A DNA stretch of 64,000 bases from Prevotella sp. (GTDB lineage Bacteria > Bacteroidota > Bacteroidia > Bacteroidales > Bacteroidaceae). The stretch is taken from assembly GCA_017561825.1 (NCBI GenBank), contig JAFZBK010000002.1, forward strand, positions 1 through 64,000, in the 5' to 3' direction. The notes beneath the pieces are model-generated. The model was not told the origin of the DNA and did not search any database. It saw nothing but the letters and a program-made list of their open reading frames with translations. Below are positions 51,608 through 60,461 of the stretch, in pieces; the stretch's first letter is position 1, and every line of letters begins with the position of its first letter. The position numbers and the translations under genes are program-made.

Positions 51608-53794
51608 ATGAAAAAGAGCATTTGGGTAACCGCAGCGTTACTGACCACTGTGCTGATGCAAGGCTGGGCACAGACAGCACATCGTCAACTGAGTATCAAC
51701 ACGAAGGACTTGGGCATCGAGATCAGTCCTACCCTCAGCGGTATCTTCTTTGAAGACATCAACCAGTCGTTAGACGGTGGTATCTGTGCACAGATGATCC
51801 AGAACAACTCATTCCAGGCATACAACGTACCTGACGGTCCTGCCAACGAGTTCTCACAGAGCGACACCATCTTCTTCGGATGGACGGTAGTGAGCAAGGA
51901 CGGTGCTGTTGGTCAGGCTCATGCCGTGAGCGATCATCCGCTGGTGAAGTCGTTGCCGCGCAGATACAACTACGACCCGAATGATAAATACGATGATGAG
52001 CAGCGTTATGTGCAGTATTGCGTGCGCTTTGATATCCAGCAGGCAGGTGGTGGCTATGGTATCGCTGCCAACGGCTACGGCATCGTTCCCACTTCTCGCG
52101 ACCGCAATGCCATCTATTCCAACAACACCCAGCGTCCCTCGTTGGCTGTGGAGGCAGGCGTGAAATACGACCTCGGTCTTTACCTCCAAGGACAGCAATA
52201 TAAAGGTAAGATACGCATCTGGCTTGAGGATCTCAACGGGAATATCAACTCCAACATCATCAAGATTTCCAAATTGAAGAATGACTGGAAGAAATATCGC
52301 GGTAGTCTGAAGGCCCTGCGCACAATAGACAGTCGTTTGGTGATCACAGGTGACAAGGAAGGAACGTTCTTCCTCGATTTCGTTACCTTATTGCCCGAAG
52401 CATCCCATCTGTGGAAAGGCGGCAAATACGGTCCGTTCAGAAAGGATTTGATGGAGGCACTCGCCAATCTGCATCCCAAATTCATGCGTTTCCCTGGTGG
52501 CTGCGCCTCAGAGGGTCCTAACTACTTCGGACAAGTATTCTGGAAGAACTCCATTGGTAATCCTGAGGAGCGCCTCGGCTTCCGTAACCATTGGGGCTAC
52601 TGGACCTCCCAGTATGTAGGTTTCTATGAGTACTTCCTTATGGCAGAGTCATTAGGAGCCAGTCCGCTACCGGTGCTTAACAACGGTGTCACCTGTCAGT
52701 TCGTTGGTCATTCGTATATCGCCCCGCTGGAAACAGAGACTGACCGTCAGCGCTTCCACGACATCTTCGTGAATGATGCCCTCGACCTCATCGAGTTCTG
52801 CAACGGTCCTGTTACCTCCACATGGGGAAAGCTGCGTGCCCAGATGGGACATCCCGCCCCGTTCAACCTGAAATACCTCGGTATTGGTAACGAGAACCAG
52901 GGCAAGGAATTCTGGGAGCGATTCGATATCATCTACAAGGCCGTCAAGGAGAAGTATCCCAACATCATCATCGTCTCTACAGCCGGAGCCCGCGATGCTG
53001 GTCGTGAGTTCGACAACAACTATGCCGAGATTGATGCCAAATACCCTGACACCTACGTGGATGAGCATTATTATAAAGGTGATGATTGGTTCTTCAGTCA
53101 GGGTAACCGCTATGCACCAGGAGCCAAGCGCGGCAAGGAAGGAAACACCTACGACCGTAGTAAGCCTACCCGTGTATTCGTAGGCGAGTTCGCCAACAAC
53201 AATACCAACAACGCCTATCAGAGCACCCTTGCTGAGGCAGCCTACTGGCTGAGTTTGGAACGCAACTCCGACATGGTGGTGATGGCCGCCTATGCCCCGC
53301 TGTTCTGCAAGAAAGGCTACAACAAATGGAACTCCAACCTCATCTGGTTCGATAACCGCGGTTTATGGCGTACCACCAACTACTACTACCAGAAGCTCTT
53401 CTCGTTAGGCGGTAACCGCGCACTGAAGTATGAGGATGTGAAGCAAGGCAACGAGGTAGATGGAAAGGTCTATACCTCCCCCACCATCGATACGCAATCG
53501 GGAACCATCTTCCTGAAGTTTGTCAATGCGGAGGCAATGGACAAGAAGATCAGTGTTAGTCTTGATAATGCTGATGTCTATGCGGCATATATGTATTACA
53601 TCACCTCGCACGACACCAAGGTAAAAAACCAGGGTGACCAGAATTATTACTCCAGTCACCCTGATGTTGATAATACATTTAACTATAACGAGGCCATCAC
53701 TCCCCAGAAACAATCCCTCGGCACCGTTAAAGGCTCCTTTGAGTTCGTGATGCCCGAGAATGCGGTGGGTGTGTTACGACTGCAGAAGAAATAA
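51608..53794 (+). CDS. GH51 alpha-L-arabinofuranosidase, exported
   Basis: Releases terminal arabinofuranose from arabinan or arabinoxylan. 728 residues, signal peptide [22 protein letters not shown]. An N-terminal beta/CBM4-like part is followed by a TIM barrel with the acid/base Glu in [14 protein letters not shown] and the nucleophile Glu in [15 protein letters not shown], and a C-terminal beta sandwich. The periplasmic enzyme complements the GH43 arabinanase at the left edge, though it is 43 kb away. TAATTTTG about 20 nt before the ATG is a likely -7 element. Single-gene unit. Confidence 0.95.
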   Translation: MKKSIWVTAALLTTVLMQGWAQTAHRQLSINTKDLGIEISPTLSGIFFEDINQSLDGGICAQMIQNNSFQAYNVPDGPANEFSQSDTIFFGWTVVSKDGAVGQAHAVSDHPLVKSLPRRYNYDPNDKYDDEQRYVQYCVRFDIQQAGGGYGIAANGYGIVPTSRDRNAIYSNNTQRPSLAVEAGVKYDLGLYLQGQQYKGKIRIWLEDLNGNINSNIIKISKLKNDWKKYRGSLKALRTIDSRLVITGDKEGTFFLDFVTLLPEASHLWKGGKYGPFRKDLMEALANLHPKFMRFPGGCASEGPNYFGQVFWKNSIGNPEERLGFRNHWGYWTSQYVGFYEYFLMAESLGASPLPVLNNGVTCQFVGHSYIAPLETETDRQRFHDIFVNDALDLIEFCNGPVTSTWGKLRAQMGHPAPFNLKYLGIGNENQGKEFWERFDIIYKAVKEKYPNIIIVSTAGARDAGREFDNNYAEIDAKYPDTYVDEHYYKGDDWFFSQGNRYAPGAKRGKEGNTYDRSKPTRVFVGEFANNNTNNAYQSTLAEAAYWLSLERNSDMVVMAAYAPLFCKKGYNKWNSNLIWFDNRGLWRTTNYYYQKLFSLGGNRALKYEDVKQGNEVDGKVYTSPTIDTQSGTIFLKFVNAEAMDKKISVSLDNADVYAAYMYYITSHDTKVKNQGDQNYYSSHPDVDNTFNYNEAITPQKQSLGTVKGSFEFVMPENAVGVLRLQKK

Positions 53795-53886
53795 GTTTGG
53801 TATGGTTGTTTAGTCATCATGCAACTTTTTGTGATTCTTTTTCGTCTATATGGGAAAAGACAATTATTCACTATAAACGAGAGATT

Positions 53887-54204
53887 ATGATACTATCAAC
53901 AACCCCACAGATTGAAGGTCGCCCAATCCGCGAGTACAAGGGCGTAGTTACAGGTGAAACCATTATTGGTGCAAACGTTATCAAGGACTTCTTCGCAGGC
54001 ATCCGCGATTTCGTTGGTGGCCGTTCAGGCAGTTACGAACAAGTGTTGCGCGAAGCCAAGGAAACCTCGATGAGGGAGATGATGCAACGTGCTCAGGCTA
54101 TGGGTGCCAATGCCGTGGTAGGCATAGACATTGACTACGAGACCATTGGTTCCAACGGTTCCATGTTGATGGTTGCCACCAGCGGAACAGCAGTAGTGAT
54201 ATAA
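53887..54204 (+). CDS. YbjQ/UPF0145 family protein
   Basis: 105 residues from ATG 53887. Conserved pattern: [59 protein letters not shown]. The family was called putative heavy-metal-binding; it forms pentamers and its role is unclear. The longer frame starting at 53797 lacks family similarity. Confidence 0.93.
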   Translation: MILSTTPQIEGRPIREYKGVVTGETIIGANVIKDFFAGIRDFVGGRSGSYEQVLREAKETSMREMMQRAQAMGANAVVGIDIDYETIGSNGSMLMVATSGTAVVI

Positions 54205-54206
54205 TT

Positions 54207-54395
54207 AAGAGGTGAGAAGTGAGAGGTGAGAGGTGAGAAATTAGAAGTTAGAAGTTAGAAGTTAGAAGCAAGAAACAAGAAGCAAGAAGCAAGAGATATG
54301 TAACATGATATAAGTGACTTTATCCAATACCTATATTATAGAACTATTCTCTCACCTCTTGCTTCTTGCTTCTAACTTCTAATTTCTCACCTCTA
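54207..54395. repeat. Long heptamer tracts as an inverted pair between convergent genes
   Basis: 54207-54297: GAGGTGA-type units, then AGAAGTT x3 and AGAAGCA/AGAAACA units, about 13 heptamers. 54348-54395: the reverse complement series (TCACCTC, TTGCTTC, TTCTAAC, TTCTCAC). They can form a stem of up to about 45 bp with a 50-nt loop. The pair lies between the ends of the YbjQ and CotH genes, where it could act as a bidirectional transcript end. The CotH stop (54393-54395) lies at its edge. Confidence 0.85.
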
Positions 54396-56108
54396 AAAGG
54401 GGAACCCAGGGAACGACATTTTCCGTTCCACCAGTTCCTGTATTCGAGGTTGCCAGTCACGGTCAAACCGCTCAATATTCTTATCCAGGAAGGCAAGTCG
54501 GTCGGATAGCCACTGCTTCAAGATCTTGATCTCCTCATCATAGCTGCTTACCCTATAGGCGGCAAACATACCAATGGCATCAAACTGGAAGCCGCCATTC
54601 CCCTGCTGGAATCCACCCATAGGAAAACCGCCCATGGGGAAGCCACCTTGTGGGAACTCTCCACCTTGCGGAAATCCGCCCTGTGGGAAGCCAAAACCTC
54701 CTTGCGGGAATCCTCCTTGTGGGAATCCTCCACCAGGGAATCCACCCTGTGGGAAACCAAATCCTCCTTGCGGGAAACCACCTCGTGGCTGTTGATGGCG
54801 CATCTGCTCAAACTGCTTCTGCATCTGCTCCATCTGTTCCTGTTGTGCTTTCAGTTGTTGTTTCCGTTCCTCGCTTACCAGCAGTTCAGGGAAGGTCTGG
54901 AAATGATGATCAACAGCCTTAGCCAGAAGATGTGCCTGGTTGTCGATGTATTGGAAGAGTCGTTTGTTGCTCAGCACATCCTTCCTCAGTTGGAAGTACC
55001 TTTGTTTCACGGCCTTCCTGAAATTCGGATCCTGCAGGAGTCGTTGCCAGAAGGCAGGTGTAGGATTGGTGTTTCCACCCTCGAAGCACCATGCTTCGAT
55101 GTTATTCGCATTACAGAAGTTACAGTTGCCGTAAGCCAGGTTATAGTCCCATACAGGACCTGCACACAACTTCCCTCCTGTGCCGTCTTCATGCTGTTTC
55201 TCCTTGTAGAAGTAAGCACTGCGCTTATAGCCGTCAGCATTCAGACTCAGTTCCGTATGGATGAAATAATCCACGAACGAGGGCACATCGATATAGCGGG
55301 CATATCCTTTCTTGGGATCAGCGAAGTAGTCAGACTGTATCACTTGCTCCACTGTATCCACATAACTCTTGATATACGCCAGCTGTTCAGGTTGCAGTTT
55401 ATCCTTCTTCGGATAGATGCACGACCAAGTAATCTGACTGTTCATGATGCCGTCGCCAATGCCTGGAACCTTCGACACGAAGGTCACATCATCCTCATCA
55501 TAAGCATCGATGCGGAGCAGATAACCACCCGTCACCTCTCGCCCACTCACATCCGTCTTCTTCATCTTACTGAGCGGAACACGTTCCTCACCACGTTTAA
55601 TCGCCTCTGCAAGGATATAGATGCCACGGTATTCGCCATCCATCATCAGTTCGCACATCACGGTTCGAGGTCCCCAATGTCCCATATCACGCCACAGCTG
55701 GAACGCCAGCGGGTCGCGCATCATCGAAATATCATTATAGGGAGCCAGTAATACCCATTTGCTATGAGCGGGCAGTCCTAACAGACTCACCACGCTGTCC
55801 TTACCGTTTTCATTTCGGGTCTCGAATGTATATTTCTTCTGATTGAAACTCAGCGAACTATTGCCACGCAGCTTGATGCCAATAGCACCTTCAAAACCAG
55901 CGGTCTTCATCATCGCCCCCACCTTCTCCCTGGCATTCAGCGTTGTCTGTGTAGTAATGCTGATAAGCGGCAGCGATTCATCAGATGGAGCACTCATCTC
56001 TGGAATCGTTGCTGTATGCGCAGTAAGCTCGTCGGTCATGTCGGGAGTAAGTTCGTTATCAGACGACAAAAGGAGCGACAATATAGCAATAATAAGTACA
56101 GTTTTCAT
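54393..56108 (-). CDS. CotH-kinase family exported protein with Gly-Phe-Pro-Gln repeats
   Basis: 571 residues. A weak signal peptide (MKTVLIIAILSLLLSSDNEL) leads to a CotH domain (about 60-380) with IGIKLRGNSSLSFNQKKYTF, DISMMRDPLAFQLWRD, GEYRGIYILAEAIKRG, and the late GPVWDYNLAYGN. CotH of Bacillus phosphorylates spore coat proteins; the Asp in VWDYN and the RGNSS motif are the expected active-site elements. Residues about 430-450 are a Gln/Met coiled coil, and about 455-520 are some dozen GGFPQ / GGFPM repeats, unusual for the family. A folded helical tail closes the protein. It is divergent from the VTC gene, forming a CotH-VTC-DUF4956-DUF2490 module. Confidence 0.87.
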   Translation of the reverse strand: MKTVLIIAILSLLLSSDNELTPDMTDELTAHTATIPEMSAPSDESLPLISITTQTTLNAREKVGAMMKTAGFEGAIGIKLRGNSSLSFNQKKYTFETRNENGKDSVVSLLGLPAHSKWVLLAPYNDISMMRDPLAFQLWRDMGHWGPRTVMCELMMDGEYRGIYILAEAIKRGEERVPLSKMKKTDVSGREVTGGYLLRIDAYDEDDVTFVSKVPGIGDGIMNSQITWSCIYPKKDKLQPEQLAYIKSYVDTVEQVIQSDYFADPKKGYARYIDVPSFVDYFIHTELSLNADGYKRSAYFYKEKQHEDGTGGKLCAGPVWDYNLAYGNCNFCNANNIEAWCFEGGNTNPTPAFWQRLLQDPNFRKAVKQRYFQLRKDVLSNKRLFQYIDNQAHLLAKAVDHHFQTFPELLVSEERKQQLKAQQEQMEQMQKQFEQMRHQQPRGGFPQGGFGFPQGGFPGGGFPQGGFPQGGFGFPQGGFPQGGEFPQGGFPMGGFPMGGFQQGNGGFQFDAIGMFAAYRVSSYDEEIKILKQWLSDRLAFLDKNIERFDRDWQPRIQELVERKMSFPGFPF

Positions 56109-56140
56109 GAAAGAATATACATTCTTTGATTATCCGGATG

Positions 56141-56170
56141 CAAAAGTACAAACAATTTGCCGATTTGCAA
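56141..56170 (-). promoter_or_regulatory. Promoter of the CotH gene
   Basis: Minus strand TTG (56170-56168), 19 nt, TACTTTTG (56148-56141); leader about 25-30 nt. Confidence 0.7.
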
Positions 56171-56220
56171 CTATTTTTGCAGAAAAAATAGCATAAATTG
56201 TAAAAAAACACTTGTTTGAG

Positions 56221-56251
56221 TTGCGTTTCTCGAATAAATGTACTAACTTCG
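56221..56251 (+). promoter_or_regulatory. Promoter of the VTC operon
   Basis: TTG (56221-56223), 20 nt, TAACTTCG (56244-56251), leader about 20 nt. It is back to back with the CotH promoter, 50 bp apart. Confidence 0.65.
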
Positions 56252-56278
56252 CACCGTTTTACTAACAACCCAAATCGA

Positions 56279-57037
56279 ATGAGTGTTTTTTCTAACGATT
56301 TACTAACCCCCTTTGCCCCTATCACCCTAGAACAGATGAGCGGAGTGAAGCTGATGAATCGGACAGACACGAAGTTTGTCACCAATACCGAAAAGTTGTG
56401 TCAACTGCTGCAGTTGGCAGAGAACGACTATTACGTGCAGGAGATCAAAGGTGAACGCAATATGGAGTACGACACCACGTATTTCGACACCACGGCGTTC
56501 GATATGTTCTACCAGCACCAATGGGGACACACCAACCGTCAGAAGATCCGTTTCCGCACCTATGTCAGCTCACACCTGCAGTTCATGGAGGTGAAGACCA
56601 AGGATAACCATGGTCAGACCAAGAAGAAGCGTATCAAGGTGTCCGACATGGATGTGCTCGATGAAGAGAAGCGTACCTTCCTTGCCAAGCACCTACGCTA
56701 CAATGCTGAGACGCTGATACCCGCCATCAACAACAATTTCCACCGCATCACCTTGGTGAATAAGGGTAAAACCGAACGACTTACCATCGATAGCTCGTTG
56801 TGTTTCAACAACCTGGTAAGCGGTGTGAAGCGCGACATGGGTGATCTGGTGATCATTGAGCTCAAGCGCGACGGTCTCGTCTTCTCGCCTGTTCTCGACA
56901 TGCTGCGCCAGCTGCGCATCCATCCCCATGGGTTCTCCAAGTATGGTATGGGGTCGGCACTTACAAACCCCGAGCTGCAAGTAAACCGTTTCAAATGCAA
57001 GCTCATCGAAGTGAATAAACTTGTCAACATTGAATAG
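56279..57037 (+). CDS. VTC-domain protein (polyphosphate polymerase-like)
   Basis: 252 residues from ATG 56279. The VTC tunnel domain of yeast makes polyphosphate from ATP. Basic and acidic tunnel residues typical of the CYTH/TTM fold are present: MNRTDTKFV, YDTTYFDT, RQKIRFRTYV, FMEVKTKDNHGQTKKKRI, LTIDSSL and VIIELKRDG. No signal peptide. The membrane partner DUF4956 follows after 24 bp. Polyphosphate or another polymer as product is a family-based inference. Confidence 0.88.
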   Translation: MSVFSNDLLTPFAPITLEQMSGVKLMNRTDTKFVTNTEKLCQLLQLAENDYYVQEIKGERNMEYDTTYFDTTAFDMFYQHQWGHTNRQKIRFRTYVSSHLQFMEVKTKDNHGQTKKKRIKVSDMDVLDEEKRTFLAKHLRYNAETLIPAINNNFHRITLVNKGKTERLTIDSSLCFNNLVSGVKRDMGDLVIIELKRDGLVFSPVLDMLRQLRIHPHGFSKYGMGSALTNPELQVNRFKCKLIEVNKLVNIE

Positions 57038-57060
57038 AATAATAATTAAAAACCTATAGT

Positions 57061-57741
57061 ATGTTTAATCAATTGTTTTCTGCAGGATTCGGCGATACCC
57101 TCATACGGTTCGCCATCTGTTTTATCGCTAACTGGGTGATTGTCAACTTTCTGTATTACAAGAAGAGTCACCGCCGCGATTTCTTCTTCACGTTTATCAT
57201 CATCTCTGTAGCCATCTACTTCCTTGTCTATCTCATGATGGGCATGGATCGCGGTAAGGCTACAATGGGTGTGGGCTTAGGACTCTTCGGCATCTTCAGC
57301 ATCATGCGTTACCGTACCGACTCGATGCCAGTACGTGAGATGACCTACCTCTTCGTGGTGATCTGTCTCTCTGTGGTACATGCCATGGCCTCCTCCCTTG
57401 GTGTAGATGCGAATGGTGTGTTGATTGGTACGCCACTGATGGAACTTATCGTCATTGACATCATCACCATCCTCGCCATCATCATCTTCGAGAAGAAGTA
57501 CACCGTCAAGGCCACCAAACTGATCCAGTACGACCGCATCGAACTGGTGAAGCCCGAGAAGCGTGCTGAGTTAGTGGCTGACATCGAGAACCGCTTAGGA
57601 ATCAAGGTGCTCGACGTACAGGTGGGTGCTATCGATTTCCTCCGCGACATGGCTATGCTGAAAATTGTCTATGACAGTGATGACAGCAATGATGTGGATA
57701 ATCAGCTGAAGATTAAAAAGTCCGACCATGAAGACATTTAG
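57061..57741 (+). CDS. DUF4956 integral membrane protein
   Basis: 226 residues. Four TM helices in the first 130 residues, with the family's GLGLFGIFSIMRYRTDSMPVREMTYLF (seen in part: FSIMRYRTD, REMTYLF). A cytosolic C-terminal alpha/beta domain follows (IENRLGIKVLDVQVGAIDF). Widely found beside VTC and CotH genes in many phyla; no known function. Overlaps the next gene by 14 bp. Confidence 0.9.
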   Translation: MFNQLFSAGFGDTLIRFAICFIANWVIVNFLYYKKSHRRDFFFTFIIISVAIYFLVYLMMGMDRGKATMGVGLGLFGIFSIMRYRTDSMPVREMTYLFVVICLSVVHAMASSLGVDANGVLIGTPLMELIVIDIITILAIIIFEKKYTVKATKLIQYDRIELVKPEKRAELVADIENRLGIKVLDVQVGAIDFLRDMAMLKIVYDSDDSNDVDNQLKIKKSDHEDI

Positions 57742-58453
57742 GACATTCCTGGCAGTGCTCATGACCGTAGTGAACTTGCCGCTTTTCGCCCAAGGTGACG
57801 ACTTCGGACTCTGGGGCGAACTGAACATCGAAAAGAAGATCAACAAGCGTTGGACTGCCGAGCTGGGGGCTGAATACCGCAGTCGCAATGATATGAAGAC
57901 CGATGACCGCTACAGTGCCGGTATCGATGTGAGCTACAAAGTGAACGATTGGTTGAAGGCTTCCGCAGGCTACTGGCTCTTGGATGACCATCGTTACAAG
58001 GTGAATGACAGCGGTAAGAAATACGCCGACTATTGGGGACTGCGCCATCGTTTCAATGTATCGCTCACTGCGTCACAGTCGTTTGGTAAGTTCACCGTTT
58101 CTCTCCGCGAACGCTGGCAATACACCTACCGTCCTGAAAAGACCGTTCAGCGCTACAAGACCAAAAACGATGAAGAGGTCGATGAGCACACCTACAGCGG
58201 TAAAGGAAAGAACGTATGGCGTAACCGTATGCAAGTGAAATACAAGCTCACCAACACGTTCCGCCCATACGTCAGAGCGGAGTCGTATGTGGGTAAAGGA
58301 CTCGAAAAGATGCGCTATGCAGCAGGTACCGAGATTCGTATCAACAAACAGCACTCATTCGATGTGAAGTACCTCTATCAGCATCTATACGATGAAGAAG
58401 ATAATGAAGGTGACCGCCATATCATCGGACTGGGATACACCTTTAAGTTTTGA
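57728..58453 (+). CDS. DUF2490 outer-membrane beta-barrel protein
   Basis: 241 residues, signal peptide MKTFRTFLAVLMTVVNLPLFAQ, then WGELNIEKKINKRWTAELGAE and alternating beta strands, closing with GLGYTFKF (terminal Phe). The DUF2490 family resembles small porins. It is the last gene of the VTC operon, followed by a strong terminator. Confidence 0.87.
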   Translation: MKTFRTFLAVLMTVVNLPLFAQGDDFGLWGELNIEKKINKRWTAELGAEYRSRNDMKTDDRYSAGIDVSYKVNDWLKASAGYWLLDDHRYKVNDSGKKYADYWGLRHRFNVSLTASQSFGKFTVSLRERWQYTYRPEKTVQRYKTKNDEEVDEHTYSGKGKNVWRNRMQVKYKLTNTFRPYVRAESYVGKGLEKMRYAAGTEIRINKQHSFDVKYLYQHLYDEEDNEGDRHIIGLGYTFKF

Positions 58454-58474
58454 AAGAAATAGAATTGCCAATTG

Positions 58475-58506
58475 ACATCCCCAGTTATTCGCTGGGGATG
58501 TTTTTT
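58475..58506 (+). terminator. Rho-independent terminator of the VTC operon
   Basis: ACATCCCCAG, seven-base loop, CTGGGGATGT and a T-run. Perfect 10-bp stem, 22 bp after the DUF2490 stop. Confidence 0.93.
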
Positions 58507-58522
58507 ACAAAAAAGTAGATTT

Positions 58523-58977
58523 TACCTACATAACTACATGGTTTCATTATAACCAACTATAACACAACGGATTACAAACCTTCTACCTACATGCAAACTA
58601 CATGGAAACTACATATAACTACATGCAAACTACATGGTTTGATGGGTATAAACGACCTAAATCATGGTGTTCTCGATAAGTATCTTAGTCGTTTGCTATG
58701 AAATTCTCTAGAGAATTTACGAGTTAGAATACATCTTTCTACCAGTAAGTAGCCTGCTTGTGCACAAATTCTCTAGAGAATTTATGTAAGAGTGACGTTG
58801 TGACTGTCAGAAAGTGACGTACTTTCTACCTCTTAGTGCCACAGTTTCTATGGTTTTATACGGCAATTTGTGGCAAAACATGTAGGTAGCATGTAGTTAT
58901 ATGTAGTTTCCATGTAGTTTCAAATTCTCGTAACATATTGAGGAATAGTAAAATAATGTAAAACATGTAGGTAAATT
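58523..58977. repeat. Non-coding inverted array of CTACATG repeats enclosing two 18-bp palindromes
   Basis: Left array (58523-58640) of ACCTACAT / AACTACATG words; right array (58878-58977) of the reverse words. A 32-bp stretch is perfectly repeated in inverse (58595-58626 and 58889-58920). Between them, AAATTCTCTAGAGAATTT, a perfect 18-bp palindrome, occurs twice (58701-58718 and 58766-58783). No ORF of note. It resembles 17877-18110 in plan but not in sequence. Possibly an iteron-like or mobile-element remnant; unknown. Confidence 0.75.
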
Positions 58978-59000
58978 CAAAAAAAGACAATTATTTTTCT

Positions 59001-59023
59001 TAATGTAAAACCCTCACGAGGGT
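59001..59023 (-). terminator. Terminator of ssrA
   Basis: On the minus strand ACCCTC-gt-GAGGGT followed by TTTACATTA, 26 bp after the tmRNA 3' end. Confidence 0.7.
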
Positions 59024-59048
59024 GAGACCTCATGAGGGCGTAACGAAG

Positions 59049-59445
59049 TGGAGCTGGAGGGAGTCGAACCCTCGTCCGAACAAGGAAACCATACGCTTTC
59101 TACACGCTTATCTTAGACTTTGGTTTTCGTGCTGCAGCAAGACCTAAGCCACCAACTACAGCCTTAGCTCCTAAATTTCACCCCTGCATCGGAGCCTACA
59201 GAGGCTATTTCCGATTTAACCTGCGCCGCTTGATCTTTGGATTCGGAACAACATCCTCGGAGCGACGTCTCGTTTCTCCGCCTAGCAGAGAAATTAAGCT
59301 AGCAATCTACTGTACTTCGATTAAGCAGCGAGAGCATACTCATTGTTGCCAATTAATTTTTTGAGAACTCAGATTTAGGAGGGAACCCTCGAGCCTCCGC
59401 GTGCTTACGTACCATCTCATCTCGCCGTCAAATCCAGTCAACCCC
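59049..59445 (-). ncRNA. ssrA: tmRNA (SsrA)
   Basis: Ribosome-rescue RNA of about 397 nt. The 5' end GGGGTTGACTGGATTTGACG pairs with the 3' end CAGCTCC-A, and a T-arm GGGTTCGACTCCC is present; CCA is not encoded. The tag reading frame GGC AAC AAT GAG TAT GCT CTC GCT GCT TAA (quoted as codons) gives GNNEYALAA and then a stop, the Bacteroidales-type degradation tag. Pseudoknot-like inverted repeats fill the rest. Confidence 0.97.
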
Positions 59446-59468
59446 AAGATGATTTACGTTTGAGCGTG

Positions 59469-59476
59469 CAAATATA
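59469..59476 (-). promoter_or_regulatory. -7 element of ssrA
   Basis: TATATTTG on the minus strand, 24 nt before the mature 5' end. The -33 TTG is not at the ideal distance. Confidence 0.5.
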
Positions 59477-59519
59477 CATACTTTTTCCAATACAATCACC
59501 ATTATTCTCAAAAAAAAAG

Positions 59520-59559
59520 TAATTTTGCCATCAAGATGGCGAACTTTTTCGTAATTTTG
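59520..59559 (+). promoter_or_regulatory. Exopolysaccharide operon promoter with internal palindrome
   Basis: Two TAATTTTG elements (59520-59527 and 59552-59559) 32 bp apart. The second is the likely -7; TTTG of the first is 24 nt upstream, a little long for a -33. Between them lies the palindrome GCCATC-aa-GATGGC (59527-59540), a candidate operator. Confidence 0.45.
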
Positions 59560-59606
59560 CACCCGATTTCTATAATAACAAGGTGAAATTTACGTTTAAT
59601 TTAGTA

Positions 59607-60425
59607 ATGAAGACCATGATGAAACTAAGAATAAACCATCTGATGGCGCCTGTGTGTGCCATCATTCTGTTCACGGCTTGTTCTACACCCAAGAACGTAG
59701 CCCTTTTCCCCGAAGTAAGTAACGGTACGACTATTGCCATGGCCGCCAGCAAAGGCATCGTATTGAAAGCCAACGACAAGCTGTCAATTGTGGTGAATAC
59801 CAAGTCGGCTGAGTTGAACAACGCCCTGAACATGCCCGTAACCAACCAGATTATCGGCTACAACGAGGTGCAGTCAACCAATCAGAGTCGTGCCACATCG
59901 GGATACACCATCAATCCCGACGGTAACATTGACTTCCCCCTTATCGGTGCAGTCAAGGCCGCAGGCTTCACACGCTCAGAGTTAGCCAGTCATCTGAAGA
60001 ACGTGCTGGAAGAGAAGAGCGTAGCCAAGGATGCTGTGGTCACCGTGGAGTTCCTGAACGTGGGATTCTCCGTGTTAGGTGAAGTGGAAGAGCCTGGGTT
60101 CTATCCCTTTGAGAACGACAAGACCACCCTGCTTCAAGCACTCGGCAAAGCAGGTGATATGACCATCTACGGTAACAGAAATAACGTGAAGGTGGTAAGG
60201 ATGAACGAGGGTCAGCAGGAGTTATATGTGATTGACATGCTCGACACCCAGAAGCTTATGCAGTCGCCTGCCTACATCCTCCAGCAGAACGACGTGGTAT
60301 ATGTGGAGCCGAACAACTACCGCAAGCGTCAGAGCACTGCCAATGCCAATGAGGTAACCACCGCATCGTTCTGGCTGTCAGCCTTGTCGGTACTGGCCAC
60401 CATCTCAGTGCTCATCTTCAAATAA
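59607..60425 (+). CDS. Wza-like polysaccharide export lipoprotein
   Basis: Outer-membrane export channel component, 272 residues from ATG 59607 (a GTG at 59583 is possible). Lipoprotein signal ending FTAC, then STPKNVALFPE. A poly-export domain (about 55-140; KANDKLSIVV, GYTINPDGNIDFPLIGAVKAAG) and SLBB-type domain (VGFSVLGEVEEPGFYPFENDKTTLLQAL) follow. A C-terminal hydrophobic helix (SFWLSALSVLATISVLIF) is typical of Bacteroidetes versions. First gene of the cluster. Confidence 0.93.
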   Translation: MKTMMKLRINHLMAPVCAIILFTACSTPKNVALFPEVSNGTTIAMAASKGIVLKANDKLSIVVNTKSAELNNALNMPVTNQIIGYNEVQSTNQSRATSGYTINPDGNIDFPLIGAVKAAGFTRSELASHLKNVLEEKSVAKDAVVTVEFLNVGFSVLGEVEEPGFYPFENDKTTLLQALGKAGDMTIYGNRNNVKVVRMNEGQQELYVIDMLDTQKLMQSPAYILQQNDVVYVEPNNYRKRQSTANANEVTTASFWLSALSVLATISVLIFK

Positions 60426-60461
60426 CAACGTTTTATAAGACAGAATAGAAAAGACAACAAT

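Noticed and set aside
54648-55751. 367-codon open frame on the plus strand
   Set aside because: It is antisense to the well-supported CotH gene, has no family resemblance, and its open state follows from the codon bias of the real gene and its repeats.
58583-58640. CRISPR-like direct repeats
   Set aside because: Words of 10-11 bp directly adjoin each other, without spacers, and are mirrored in inverse on the other side.
58878-59049. Integrated element at ssrA
   Set aside because: tmRNA genes are common integration sites, but I see no integrase and no duplicated ssrA 3' end nearby.
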